Notes under the pieces: model-generated
What the model was told of the DNA's origin: nothing
The model's input: the letters and a program-made list of their open reading frames with translations, nothing else
Database searches by the model: none
Source of the DNA: an uncultured Prevotellaceae bacterium
GTDB lineage: Bacteria; Bacteroidota; Bacteroidia; Bacteroidales; Bacteroidaceae
Direction of reading: 5' to 3'
Assembly: GCA_937877625.1 (NCBI GenBank)
Contig: CALFJG010000072.1
Span: forward strand, 1-64,000
Length of the DNA: 64,000 nt
In this document: positions 52,265-61,076 of the stretch, one piece after another
Position numbering within the stretch: position 1 is the stretch's first letter
Layout of the letters: each line of letters begins with the position of its first letter
Program-made: the position numbers and the translations under genes

Positions 52265-53143
52265 TTATGCGAGCATATCAACGTTTGCATCGTTCACAAA
52301 GTCGGACATACCATCATCGGAGGGTACATCAGCAACATAAGGGTCAGGCTCCATACCGCCATCTACCAAGTCGCTGTTATTGTCAACGGGATCTACATAG
52401 TCGTAGTCTGTTATTTGGCTATCGCCTTCACCGTTACCTTCACCACCGATTACTAAATCATCGTTGTGTGAGTCACCTGTATCCGATGTAATAACAACAT
52501 CATCGCCACCGCTCGTTTCCACCACATCGCTGGCTGCTATGTCGCTCTCGGTTGATGGTATCATCGTAAAGTCAGTTACCACTGAATTGATAGGCACTTC
52601 GTGTACAGCTACAAAATGTCCGCTATCGGTCATCTCTACGTTTGCAGCACCGGGGAGTTCTGCCAAACCCATTTCGGGGAAATCGCGATAGTACTCAATG
52701 TCATATTGACCATCAAGGTTTACGTCCAACTGTACGCGAACCATATCATTGTCGTCCACATACTCGTGGCGGAACACCACATCACCGTTTGACAGCCGCT
52801 GGAATTGACCTTCGTCACTGTTGATATAGACATTGTCTTGCTGATGTTGCGTATCAGCTGGTGAAGCGGGAGCGGGAGCAGGTTGCACTTTCTGAACTTG
52901 TACCACAACGGGTTGCGGTTCGGCTACGGGCTCAACAGCTTCGGGGAGAGACTCGGCTTCCAGTTCGTTCGACATAAACCATGTAGCCACAGCACCTACG
53001 GCTATACCTGAGCCTGCACCACCGGCTATGACTCCTGCCATTTTCTTTTTTCCGTTGGCTTCTGCGGAATTTGTTGCGTTGTTCACTTCCTCTGGTTGTT
53101 GAGGCTGAGCATACATTGTACTGTCATTGTTGTAAGTTTCCAT
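52265..53143 (-). CDS. Acidic membrane-anchored protein with EF-hand-like Asp motif (paralogue of 50802-52043)
   Basis: A 292-residue protein. A short polar N-terminus is followed by a Gly/Ala-rich hydrophobic segment (35-57), a Glu/Pro/Gln linker, and a beta-rich domain (about 108-200: LSNGDVVFRHEYVDDND, LDVNLDGQYDIEYY). DVNLDGQYD resembles a calcium-binding loop. The remainder is acidic and Gly/Ser-rich and ends DGMSDFVNDANVDMLA, matching the end of the paralogue at 13 of 16 positions. It has its own strong promoter of the same type, so both paralogues seem to be independently expressed. I do not recognise the family. Confidence 0.65.
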   Translation of the reverse strand: METYNNDSTMYAQPQQPEEVNNATNSAEANGKKKMAGVIAGGAGSGIAVGAVATWFMSNELEAESLPEAVEPVAEPQPVVVQVQKVQPAPAPASPADTQHQQDNVYINSDEGQFQRLSNGDVVFRHEYVDDNDMVRVQLDVNLDGQYDIEYYRDFPEMGLAELPGAANVEMTDSGHFVAVHEVPINSVVTDFTMIPSTESDIAASDVVETSGGDDVVITSDTGDSHNDDLVIGGEGNGEGDSQITDYDYVDPVDNNSDLVDGGMEPDPYVADVPSDDGMSDFVNDANVDMLA

Positions 53144-53184
53144 TTTTAAGAGATTTTAGTGGTTAGAATTTCTGTTTGACACTG

Positions 53185-53217
53185 CAAAAGTACATCGGTC
53201 TGCAAGAGCCTTCCAAA
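53185..53217 (-). promoter_or_regulatory. Promoter of the 52265-53143 gene
   Basis: On the minus strand TTTG (53217-53214), 21 bases, TACTTTTG (53192-53185), 42 bases before the ATG. The arrangement closely mirrors that at 52086-52117 (shared CACTGCAAAAGTA on the plus strand). Confidence 0.7.
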
Positions 53218-53301
53218 CATTTTTAGCCTTTCGGTACTAAATAGGCAAGTTTCAGTATAAAGTGTGTCAAGTCGAAGTTGTTTCCAAAAAAATATCGCTG
53301 T

Positions 53302-54018
53302 TTAAGAGATAAACTGTGCTTTGCAACTGGCACAAGATTTACGTGCTTTCAGCATAGTGTAATCCTGATTACCAAAGGGGATATGGCACTGGGGGCAAGC
53401 ATACGCTTGCTTAAATTCGTTTTCTAAACGCTTACGCTCGCGAGGAAAGAACTCCGCTTCCTTAAATCCCTTATATATGAAATATATCAGCAACAAAACG
53501 CCTGGAAGCACACAACCTAATGTCACGAGGGTTCTCACCGACCCCTCCACATTAAAGACTTGAGCAATAGCACCACCCGCAGCTGAGCCGAGAATAGAGA
53601 AGATGGGTGTCATCATACGCTTCACGCCCGACTTTTGTTGTCGCACCTGCAAATCAATCAAAGCCGTCTGATAACCATCATAAACCTGTTGAAGCGGACG
53701 GATATCCACATACTGCGGTATAATGCCAGTCTTACGAAGTAGTTCCCAGTCAAGAGGTTGACGATCAATACCCATATATACCGCATCACCGAAGAAAACG
53801 TGATACTTCATCACGGGTACATCTTTTACGTAGGTGACATTTGAGGCGTTAAGGTTGGTCAAGATAAAATGCTGGCCGTCCTCACTCTCCAATGACAAGT
53901 GGTCTTTGCTCACCATAGGCGAGAGACCTTGTGTACCCTTTATCACTTGCATTCGTCCGCCATCAATACTTGCTTTCAAACAGCCCGATGATGGATCGCG
54001 ACCTAAAACTATTTTCAT
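53302..54018 (-). CDS. FHA-domain membrane protein with C-terminal zinc ribbon
   Basis: A 238-residue protein. The FHA domain occupies about 1-90 with the phosphopeptide-binding landmarks GRDPSS (6-11), SKDHLSL (37-43) and NLNASNVTYV (55-64). Hydrophobic segments at about 136-154 and 161-183 can anchor it to the membrane, with both termini inside. The C-terminal zinc ribbon has CPQC (208-211) and CASC (229-232). It thus has the same pair of domains as the 48901 gene, in reverse order. A phospho-reader at the membrane is inferred. Confidence 0.8.
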   Translation of the reverse strand: MKIVLGRDPSSGCLKASIDGGRMQVIKGTQGLSPMVSKDHLSLESEDGQHFILTNLNASNVTYVKDVPVMKYHVFFGDAVYMGIDRQPLDWELLRKTGIIPQYVDIRPLQQVYDGYQTALIDLQVRQQKSGVKRMMTPIFSILGSAAGGAIAQVFNVEGSVRTLVTLGCVLPGVLLLIYFIYKGFKEAEFFPRERKRLENEFKQAYACPQCHIPFGNQDYTMLKARKSCASCKAQFIS

Positions 54019-54116
54019 ATTTCTCCTCTTTTTATATTAGGATACGGGCTTGCCCGCGTTTCTGTTTTTAGAATAGCGTTGAAGCCATTCAAAACAAGTT
54101 TTTATAGAATCCACTT

Positions 54117-54485
54117 TTAGCGTTTCATCTGTAGCATCAGTTCACGCAAGCGTTTCAAGGCTTCCTTACTAATGTCCAGTTGAAACACAAAATGATCGTA
54201 ATCGCTAAGCATCAACTTCTGATTGCGTAGGTTGATGCGATAAATATATTCTAAGTTCACAATAAAGCGTTTTCCTATACGCACAAAGCGTCGTGCCATT
54301 TCGCCTTTTTGCTGAGCCAGAAACTGCTCCATTGCGGCCAGATTCATTGACACGGTGGCTTTTAGCTTATTCACGGTAACCACCTCTGTAAAGTTGGCGG
54401 CAGCTTCTATATAAACCACCTTAGCCAAGTCAACGCGAAGCATTTCATCGCGTCCGTTAAAGTAAACAAGATTAGTTGAGGACAT
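54117..54485 (-). CDS. Stand-alone LytTR DNA-binding regulator
   Basis: A 122-residue protein made up almost only of a LytTR domain, which binds DNA through beta strands. Typical features: YFNGRDEMLRVDLAKVVYIEA opening, NFTEVVTV, FVRIGKRFIVNLEYIYRIN and the closing LMLSDYDHFVFQLDIS. No receiver domain or membrane span precedes it, so it must sense through another protein. It lies 98 bases upstream of the FHA gene and is the first gene of the minus-strand island, so it may control it (inference). Confidence 0.88.
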   Translation of the reverse strand: MSSTNLVYFNGRDEMLRVDLAKVVYIEAAANFTEVVTVNKLKATVSMNLAAMEQFLAQQKGEMARRFVRIGKRFIVNLEYIYRINLRNQKLMLSDYDHFVFQLDISKEALKRLRELMLQMKR

Positions 54486-54600
54486 AAGGTCTGTGTATTA
54501 TTAATATGGTACTCTTGCGTTAAACACTTATCGCCACCCTATCTTCTTTGTAGAGAAAAGCGAAGAAAACGTCAGTAGGCAACACTTCTTTTTTGCGTGG

Positions 54601-54608
54601 CAAATTTA
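54601..54608 (-). promoter_or_regulatory. -7 element upstream of the LytTR gene
   Basis: On the minus strand TAAATTTG (54608-54601), 115 bases before the ATG; no good -33 partner. Confidence 0.35.
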
Positions 54609-54733
54609 ACAGTTATTTCATTTTTTGACGTTTTTGTGTAAAATCTTTTTCAAAAATTGGCTTTTTTTCTGCGATTTCGTACCATAAACGATGCTTTTTC
54701 AAAGTTCCTCTTTAAGATATGTCTCTTCTTTAC

Positions 54734-54741
54734 TAATTTTG
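54734..54741 (+). promoter_or_regulatory. -7 element TAATTTTG for plsC
   Basis: Lies 31 bases before the ATG at 54773. No clear TTTG at -33. Confidence 0.45.
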
Positions 54742-54772
54742 CTGTGTACCACAGCAAGCCTCTTTTTTTCCT

Positions 54773-55516
54773 ATGAAAGTCCTTTATGCCATTTACCAAG
54801 TCTGTGTGGCTGTTCCCGTTATTCTTCTCACCACCTTGCTGGCGGCCTTAGCCACCTCTTTGGGCTGTATGGTGGGCAATGCTCACTTTTGGGGCTATTG
54901 GCCAGGTATGCTTTGGAGCCGCACAATCATTACAGTGTTGTTGCTACCAGTAAAAGTAGATGGGCGCGAGCATTTAGAAAAAGGGCAGAGCTATGTTTTT
55001 GTGGCCAACCATCAGGGGGCTTTTGACATTTTCCTTATCTATGGCTATTTAGGTCGCAACTTCAAATGGATGATGAAGCGCGGCTTGCGCACCATTCCGC
55101 TCGTGGGTTATGCCTGCGAAAAGGCTGGGCATATCTTCGTAGATAAGCGCGGGGCAAAAGCTATAGAACGCACTATTGAGGCGGCACGTGCCACGTTGCA
55201 ACATGGTACATCGCTCACCGTATTTCCTGAAGGTGCACGCACGTTCACAGGACATATGGGTATCTTCCGTCGAGGCGCGTTCTCCTTAGCCCACGACATA
55301 GAATTGCCCATCGTTCCGATGACCATCAACGGCAGTTTTGACGTATTACCACGTATGCGCGGACTCAACTTAGTGACGTGGCATCCCTTGCGGCTCACTA
55401 TCCACCCACCCGTGCCATCCAAAGACATCAAAACGGCAATGGAGCGCGCCTACTCCGACATTATGTCCGCCTTACCACCGCACTATCAAGATTTTGTGGA
55501 AAACAATGACCAATAA
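54773..55516 (+). CDS. plsC: 1-acyl-sn-glycerol-3-phosphate acyltransferase (PlsC family)
   Basis: A 247-residue membrane-bound acyltransferase that makes phosphatidic acid from lysophosphatidic acid. A hydrophobic N-terminal segment (about 8-32) anchors it. The catalytic HxxxxD motif is NHQGAFD (His80, Asp85), followed by the substrate-binding FPEGART near 150 and the IVPMTING motif near 180. Length is normal. It is 33 bases before fkp; the two are probably co-transcribed although their pathways differ. Confidence 0.92.
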   Translation: MKVLYAIYQVCVAVPVILLTTLLAALATSLGCMVGNAHFWGYWPGMLWSRTIITVLLLPVKVDGREHLEKGQSYVFVANHQGAFDIFLIYGYLGRNFKWMMKRGLRTIPLVGYACEKAGHIFVDKRGAKAIERTIEAARATLQHGTSLTVFPEGARTFTGHMGIFRRGAFSLAHDIELPIVPMTINGSFDVLPRMRGLNLVTWHPLRLTIHPPVPSKDIKTAMERAYSDIMSALPPHYQDFVENNDQ

Positions 55517-55549
55517 AACCTCGCCTTTATCTTTATCTTTGTCCTTACT

Positions 55550-58399
55550 ATGTATCTGCTCTCCCTCCCTCCCAATGTTGTTCCGTTTTTCCACGAACTA
55601 AAAGGGTTCTCGCCCAACGATTGGTATTGCGCGTGCGACCCCATAGGACACAAACTCGGTTCGGGTGGTGGTACAGCCTGGCTACTCGCCGCGTGCCACG
55701 CTGAACACTCTGCCGGTTTGTCGTTTTCTGACTGGCTCTGCCAAGAGCCTCGCGTGATACTCCACGCCGGCGGTCAGAGCCGCCGACTGCCATGCTATGC
55801 TCCGTCGGGAAAAATTCTTACGCCGATGCCCGTGTTTCGCTGGGAGAGCGGGCAACGCATAGACCAAACGTTGCTCGACATACAAATGCCGCTCTACAGG
55901 CGCATACTTGCCAAAGCTCCACAACGGTTTCACACACTCGTTGCCAGTGGCGACGTTTTCTTACGTGCCACAGACACTCTACAAGACATCCCCGCCGATG
56001 CCGACGTGGTATGTTATGGCCTCTGGGCCGACCCTCAACGAGCCAGCCACCACGGCGTATTCCTCATAGAGAGAGGTGGAAAGGGTGGATTGGATTTTAT
56101 GCTTCAAAAACCATCTACAGAGCAACAACGGCACTATGTGGCCTCGCACTATTTGTTGATGGACGTTGGCCTTTGGCTTCTCTCCGACCGTGCCGTGGAG
56201 TGCTTGATGCACAAATCGGTGCGCAGAGGTGGCAAAGCCACTTGCGCCGCCGACATGCTCTCCTACGACCTCTACGGTGAGTTCGGCTGCGCACTCGGCG
56301 AACACCCCTCGCGTCCCGATGCTGAGCTCAAGAGCCTCAAAGCCGTGGTATTGCCGTTACCAGGCGGTGAGTTCTACCACTTCGGCACGATACCCGAACT
56401 CTTGGCATCGTCAATGGAAATCCAAAACCTTGTGCGCGATCAGCGACTTATCATTCAGCAAAACGTGAAGCGCCATCCCTCTCTCTTCACACAGAACGCA
56501 CTAATTCAACGCCACGCCGATGCCAACAACCAATATGTATGGATAGAAAATGCCTATATCGGAAAGAATTGGACTTATTCCCATCACAACGTTGTGACCG
56601 GTGTGCCGCGCAATGATTGGACCATACACCTCGCGCCGGAGATTTGTATAGATATTGTACCCATAGGCGAGTACGACTATGCGCTACGTCCGTATGGCTA
56701 TTACGACAAATTCCGTGGCTCGGGCGACACACCTTTCTTAGGCGCGCCTTTCAGCCAGTGGCTTAGCGAGCGTGGCCTCTCAACCAACGATATCGCGGGT
56801 AGCGACGACCTGCAAACAGCGGAACTATTCCCAGTTCTTCATCGCCTCGAAGACATTCCTCACTGGTTTGCCTATATGACCGCCTCGCCCAACAAATCTC
56901 TTCGCTCAGACTATCTCGCCCTCAAACGCCTCAGTGCCGAACAACTTTGTGAGCAAGCCAATCTGCCGAGGCTCTTTGAGCAGCGAAAAAGTTTTATGGA
57001 AGAAAACCTCAAAGATCTGGCCACGAACTGGCGCAAGAGCGTGTTCTACCAAACCAATCTGGCCGACCTCGCCACAAAGTTTGCACGCGCCGACTTGCCG
57101 CTTCCTGAAAGCCTGCCTGCCGATGCGCCGATGATGACAAAAATCCACGATGCAATGTTTCGTGCCGAGGTAGCCCGTCAGAAAGGATTCGATGGCACGC
57201 ACAACGAAGCGGTGGCCTTTTCACTTTTAGCTGAGGGACTCACACGCGACATCATGCGCACACCAAGTATGCCCCGACTTAACGTCTGCTCCGACCAAAT
57301 CGTATGGGGACGTAGCCCCGTGCGTATAGATCTTGCCGGCGGATGGACGGACACACCACCCTATTCGCTCACACGCGGTGGCAACGTCATCAACATAGCC
57401 ATAGAACTCAATGGGCAACCGCCGTTGCAAGTGTTCATCAAACCGTGCCAAAAGCCCATCGTAGTTTGCCGAAGCATTGACCTCGGTGCTACAGAGCAAA
57501 TAGAAACGTTTGACGAACTGTCCGACTTCCGTCGCGTAGGCTCACCCTTTTCCATCCCTAAGGCTGCGCTTGCACTCTGCGGTTTCTTGCCGGGCTTCAC
57601 CCAAACGACATATCCCTCGCTGCGTGCCCAGCTGCAAGCGTTTGGTGCCGGCATAGAAATCACACTCCTTTCCGCCATTCCGGCAGGTAGCGGACTGGGT
57701 ACGAGTAGTATTCTTGCAGCCACCGTACTCGGTGCGCTCAGCGACTTTTGCAACTTGAGATGGGATGCCACCGAGGTATGCCGCCGCGTACTCGTATTGG
57801 AACAGATGCTCACCACCGGCGGCGGGTGGCAAGACCAATATGGCGGCTATCTGCCAGGACTTAAGTTGCTCCAAACAGAGGCCGGCTTCCAGCAGATACC
57901 CCTCACACGGTGGCTGCCCGACACGCTCTTTACCCACCCCGACTATGCACCGTGCCACTTGCTCTACTACACCGGTCTGACGCGCACCGCTAAACATATC
58001 CTGGCAGAAATCGTACGCGGGATGTTCCTCAACAACACCGAACACCTCCGCCTGCTTTCCGAAATGAAAGAGCATGCACTTAGGATGTACGATGCCTTGC
58101 AGCGTCAAGATATTGCGGCATACGGCAGACTCCTACGACGTACGTGGACGCAAAACCAAGCTCTTGACGCAGGCACCAACCCGCCCGCCGTAGCGCGTAT
58201 CTGCGAACAAATCAACGACCTTTGTCTGGGTTACAAACTACCTGGTGCAGGAGGTGGAGGCTATTTATATATGCTCGCCAAAGATGCCGAGGCTGCCAAA
58301 CGTATCCGACATTTGCTCACCAACAATCCCCCCGCCGACAATGCCCGATTTGTAGAGATGCGCGTAAGTCAATCTGGATTTCAAATTAGCAGGAGTTAA
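55550..58399 (+). CDS. fkp: Bifunctional fucokinase / fucose-1-phosphate guanylyltransferase
   Basis: A 949-residue enzyme of the Fkp family known from Bacteroides. It phosphorylates L-fucose and then makes GDP-fucose, allowing the cell to fucosylate its capsule and glycoproteins. The N-terminal guanylyltransferase part has GSGGGTAWLL and ILHAGGQSRRLP (a pyrophosphorylase-like loop, about 37-85). The C-terminal GHMP kinase part (about 580-949) has SPVRIDLAGGWTDTPPY, the ATP loop IPAGSGLGTSSI and LPGAGGGGYLYML. Length agrees with Bacteroides Fkp (about 949). It is the natural provider of a sugar for which host-glycan degraders such as the GH92 enzyme forage. Confidence 0.95.
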   Translation: MYLLSLPPNVVPFFHELKGFSPNDWYCACDPIGHKLGSGGGTAWLLAACHAEHSAGLSFSDWLCQEPRVILHAGGQSRRLPCYAPSGKILTPMPVFRWESGQRIDQTLLDIQMPLYRRILAKAPQRFHTLVASGDVFLRATDTLQDIPADADVVCYGLWADPQRASHHGVFLIERGGKGGLDFMLQKPSTEQQRHYVASHYLLMDVGLWLLSDRAVECLMHKSVRRGGKATCAADMLSYDLYGEFGCALGEHPSRPDAELKSLKAVVLPLPGGEFYHFGTIPELLASSMEIQNLVRDQRLIIQQNVKRHPSLFTQNALIQRHADANNQYVWIENAYIGKNWTYSHHNVVTGVPRNDWTIHLAPEICIDIVPIGEYDYALRPYGYYDKFRGSGDTPFLGAPFSQWLSERGLSTNDIAGSDDLQTAELFPVLHRLEDIPHWFAYMTASPNKSLRSDYLALKRLSAEQLCEQANLPRLFEQRKSFMEENLKDLATNWRKSVFYQTNLADLATKFARADLPLPESLPADAPMMTKIHDAMFRAEVARQKGFDGTHNEAVAFSLLAEGLTRDIMRTPSMPRLNVCSDQIVWGRSPVRIDLAGGWTDTPPYSLTRGGNVINIAIELNGQPPLQVFIKPCQKPIVVCRSIDLGATEQIETFDELSDFRRVGSPFSIPKAALALCGFLPGFTQTTYPSLRAQLQAFGAGIEITLLSAIPAGSGLGTSSILAATVLGALSDFCNLRWDATEVCRRVLVLEQMLTTGGGWQDQYGGYLPGLKLLQTEAGFQQIPLTRWLPDTLFTHPDYAPCHLLYYTGLTRTAKHILAEIVRGMFLNNTEHLRLLSEMKEHALRMYDALQRQDIAAYGRLLRRTWTQNQALDAGTNPPAVARICEQINDLCLGYKLPGAGGGGYLYMLAKDAEAAKRIRHLLTNNPPADNARFVEMRVSQSGFQISRS

Positions 58400-58480
58400 C
58401 CACAAGATATTGTGTACATCGTTTACACCTTCTCAAGACCAAGACAACGCTCGTCTATAAAGCCTACTGACCGATGTGTA

Positions 58481-59839
58481 TTAAACTCTTTGGTTTAACG
58501 GCACGTATGTTTGGCGTATCTCATCAACGAATCGATAAGCGGGGCGTATGATACGTGAGCCTTGGAAGCATAGTTCTTCGTTGCGGTGGGCACACCAACC
58601 TACGATGCGTGCCATAGCAAAAATTGGTGTAAAAATCTCAGGAGGAAAGCCCAGAAGTTCGTATATAAAGCCACTGTAGAAGTCCACGTTTGCGCAAACG
58701 GGTTTGGTGCGACTTTTCATTGTGGTGACTTCTTGACAGGCTATGCGTTCTAAGCGTAACATAAAAGCATGTTCACGCTCACGACCTTTTTCGTGGGCAA
58801 GGGCATCAGAGAGTTCTTTAAGCAGTTCAGCGCGAGGGTCGGACAAGGTATATACGGCATGGCCAATACCATAGATAAGCCCACGTTTGTCAAAAATCTC
58901 TCCGCGAATGATTTGTCGCAACACTTCTCGTATTTCGTTTTCGTCTTCCCAGTCTTTTATCTCGTCTTTCAGAAAGTGCAACATTCGCACCACTTGTAGA
59001 TTAGCTCCGCCGTGTAACGGCCCTTTAAGTGAGCCGATACCTGCAGCAATGGAACTATAGGTATCGGTACCGGCACTGCTGGTGACACGCACCGTAAAGG
59101 TAGAGTTATTACCGCCGCCGTGCTCCGCTTGAACGATAAGCAAGAGGTCGAGCATTTGTGCTTCCAGAGGTGTAAAACCTTTTCCTTTGAGCATATAAAG
59201 GAAATTTTCGGCAATGGAGAGTCCGCGTTGTGGGTGGCGTATAGAAAGAGAGCGTCCCAAACGATTGTGGCGAAGAGTATTATAAGCATAAGCCACAATG
59301 GTGGGAAATTTAGAGACGAGCATCACACTCTGGCGCATAAGGTTCTCGCGTGAGGTATCATCGGCTTGAGGGTCAAACGTATAGAGTTCCAAGACGCTAC
59401 GTGCCAGAATGTTCATAATGTCGTGTCCCTCCAGTTCAATAATGTGGAGCGTGGTACGCGGGTCGAGCGGCATATTGTCGCGTACGAGCATAGAAAACTC
59501 GCGTAAGTCGTCCTTATCTGGCAACGAGCCGCTGAGCAACAACACAGCCACTTCTTCAAAACCAAAACGATGCTCGCGTTGTGCAGCGTGAACAAGTTCG
59601 GCTATGTCGTAGCCGCGATAGAAAAGGCGACCTTTGGCAGGATGTATTTGACCCTCAGCATCTCGTTCATAGCCGTGTACATCACCGATATTAGTAAGCC
59701 CTACAAGTACACCGGAGCCATCTTGGTTGCGCAGCCCGCGCTTCACTCCGAGACGTACAAACTGTTCGGCATCGAAGTGGATGGCGTGTTTCATCTTGTC
59801 GGCCAACTTGTATATAACATATTCTTTTTTGATACTCAT
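58481..59839 (-). CDS. gltA: Citrate synthase
   Basis: A 452-residue enzyme that condenses acetyl-CoA with oxaloacetate to citrate. Active-site segments are LIVQAEHGGGNNSTF (His), GPLHGGAN (His), YGIGHAVYTLSDPRA (His and neighbouring Arg) and the closing DFYSGFIYELLGFP with Asp. N-terminal extension and length match the Bacteroidales type. It is last in the acn-icd-gltA operon, 32 bases after icd, which together run from oxaloacetate to 2-oxoglutarate for glutamate synthesis in organisms with a split citric acid cycle. Confidence 0.95.
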   Translation of the reverse strand: MSIKKEYVIYKLADKMKHAIHFDAEQFVRLGVKRGLRNQDGSGVLVGLTNIGDVHGYERDAEGQIHPAKGRLFYRGYDIAELVHAAQREHRFGFEEVAVLLLSGSLPDKDDLREFSMLVRDNMPLDPRTTLHIIELEGHDIMNILARSVLELYTFDPQADDTSRENLMRQSVMLVSKFPTIVAYAYNTLRHNRLGRSLSIRHPQRGLSIAENFLYMLKGKGFTPLEAQMLDLLLIVQAEHGGGNNSTFTVRVTSSAGTDTYSSIAAGIGSLKGPLHGGANLQVVRMLHFLKDEIKDWEDENEIREVLRQIIRGEIFDKRGLIYGIGHAVYTLSDPRAELLKELSDALAHEKGREREHAFMLRLERIACQEVTTMKSRTKPVCANVDFYSGFIYELLGFPPEIFTPIFAMARIVGWCAHRNEELCFQGSRIIRPAYRFVDEIRQTYVPLNQRV

Positions 59840-59871
59840 AAGTAAAGCGTTTTTTAGGCTTGCGGAAAGCG

Positions 59872-61062
59872 TTAAAGAGTGATGTGCGAGAGGAGTTCTT
59901 GAGTAAAGTCAGAGGTAGAGAGAGGTTTCCCTTGAGGCATAAAGCGTGCGAGGTCGGCAGTAGCTTTTCCTTGTGTGAAACAGTGGGCGAGTGCTTTTTC
60001 TATAATCCTTGCAGCCTCGCTCCATCCGATATAATCCAGCAGCATTGTTGCAGAGAGTATAAGTGAGCAAGGATTTGCCATATTCTTTCCAGCAATATCC
60101 GGCGCGGTGCCGTGGGTGGCCTCAAAGATAGCGTGTCCTGTGGTGTAGTTGATGTTGGCACCGGGAGAAATGCCGATACCTCCCACCTGCGCAGCAAGCA
60201 TATCGCTAATGTAGTCACCATTGAGATTGAGCGTTGCTACCACGCTATATGCCTCGGGCTTGAGCAGTGCGTTTTGCAGGAAAGCATCAGCAATGCAGTC
60301 GTTTACGATGAGCGTTCCGTTGTTAAGTTCTGCTGCAAACTCTCTTTGAATAAGCTCATAGCCCCAGCGTTTGAAACCGCCTTCGGTAAACTTCATTATA
60401 TTGCCTTTATGCACCAGAGTAAGGTGCTTCCGTCCTGTTTCAATAGTGTAGCGTGCTGCGGCACGAATCAAACGCTCGGTGCCTTCACGCGACACGGGTT
60501 TTACCCCGAAAGCACTCGTCTCGGGAAAACGTATTTTAGTAACACCCATTTCTTCCTGCAAGAAGCAGAGAAACTTCTTTGCCTTGTCGGTGTTAGCATC
60601 CCATTCTATGCCAGCATATATATCCTCGGTGTTTTCGCGAAAAACAGTGATATCCACATCTTGTGGACGTTTCACGGGAGAAACAACACCCTCAAACCAT
60701 CGCACAGGCCGCAGACACACATAGAGGTCAAGTCCTTGGCGCAAAGCCACGTTCAGTGAGCGAATACCATCGCCGATGGGTGTGGTAAGCGGGCCTTTTA
60801 TACCGATTAGATATTGACGAAAGGCTTCCATTGTGGCTTTGGGAAGCCACTCGCCAGTTTGGTCGTAAGCCTTTTTTCCTGCCAGCACTTCTTTCCAACG
60901 AATACTGCGCCGCTCATCATAGGCTCGTTTCACCGCCTCATCTACTACACGAAGCATTGACCGCGTCACTTCCGAACCCACACCATCGCCTTCCACGAAA
61001 GGAATAGTAGGGTGATTAGGAACGATGGGTTTGCCGTTATGGTCAGCTGTTATGGTGGACAT
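59872..61062 (-). CDS. icd: Isocitrate dehydrogenase (NADP-type)
   Basis: A 396-residue enzyme that oxidises and decarboxylates isocitrate to 2-oxoglutarate. The ATG at 61062 is preferred to a TTG at 61080, which would overlap the acn stop. Landmarks: [13 protein letters not shown] near residue 22, the substrate loop [37 protein letters not shown], and the C-terminal [21 protein letters not shown]. Cofactor preference is inferred from similarity to E. coli Icd. It lies 14 bases after acn in the same operon. Confidence 0.94.
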   Translation of the reverse strand: MSTITADHNGKPIVPNHPTIPFVEGDGVGSEVTRSMLRVVDEAVKRAYDERRSIRWKEVLAGKKAYDQTGEWLPKATMEAFRQYLIGIKGPLTTPIGDGIRSLNVALRQGLDLYVCLRPVRWFEGVVSPVKRPQDVDITVFRENTEDIYAGIEWDANTDKAKKFLCFLQEEMGVTKIRFPETSAFGVKPVSREGTERLIRAAARYTIETGRKHLTLVHKGNIMKFTEGGFKRWGYELIQREFAAELNNGTLIVNDCIADAFLQNALLKPEAYSVVATLNLNGDYISDMLAAQVGGIGISPGANINYTTGHAIFEATHGTAPDIAGKNMANPCSLILSATMLLDYIGWSEAARIIEKALAHCFTQGKATADLARFMPQGKPLSTSDFTQELLSHITL

Positions 61063-61076
61063 AATTTGAGTGTTTT

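Noticed and set aside
42773..54485. Classical caspase-based phage defence or ternary conflict system
   Set aside because: No STAND/AAA ATPase or other trigger NTPase is present, and the caspase and both SUMF1 proteins carry export signals, so a cytosolic suicide system is unlikely.
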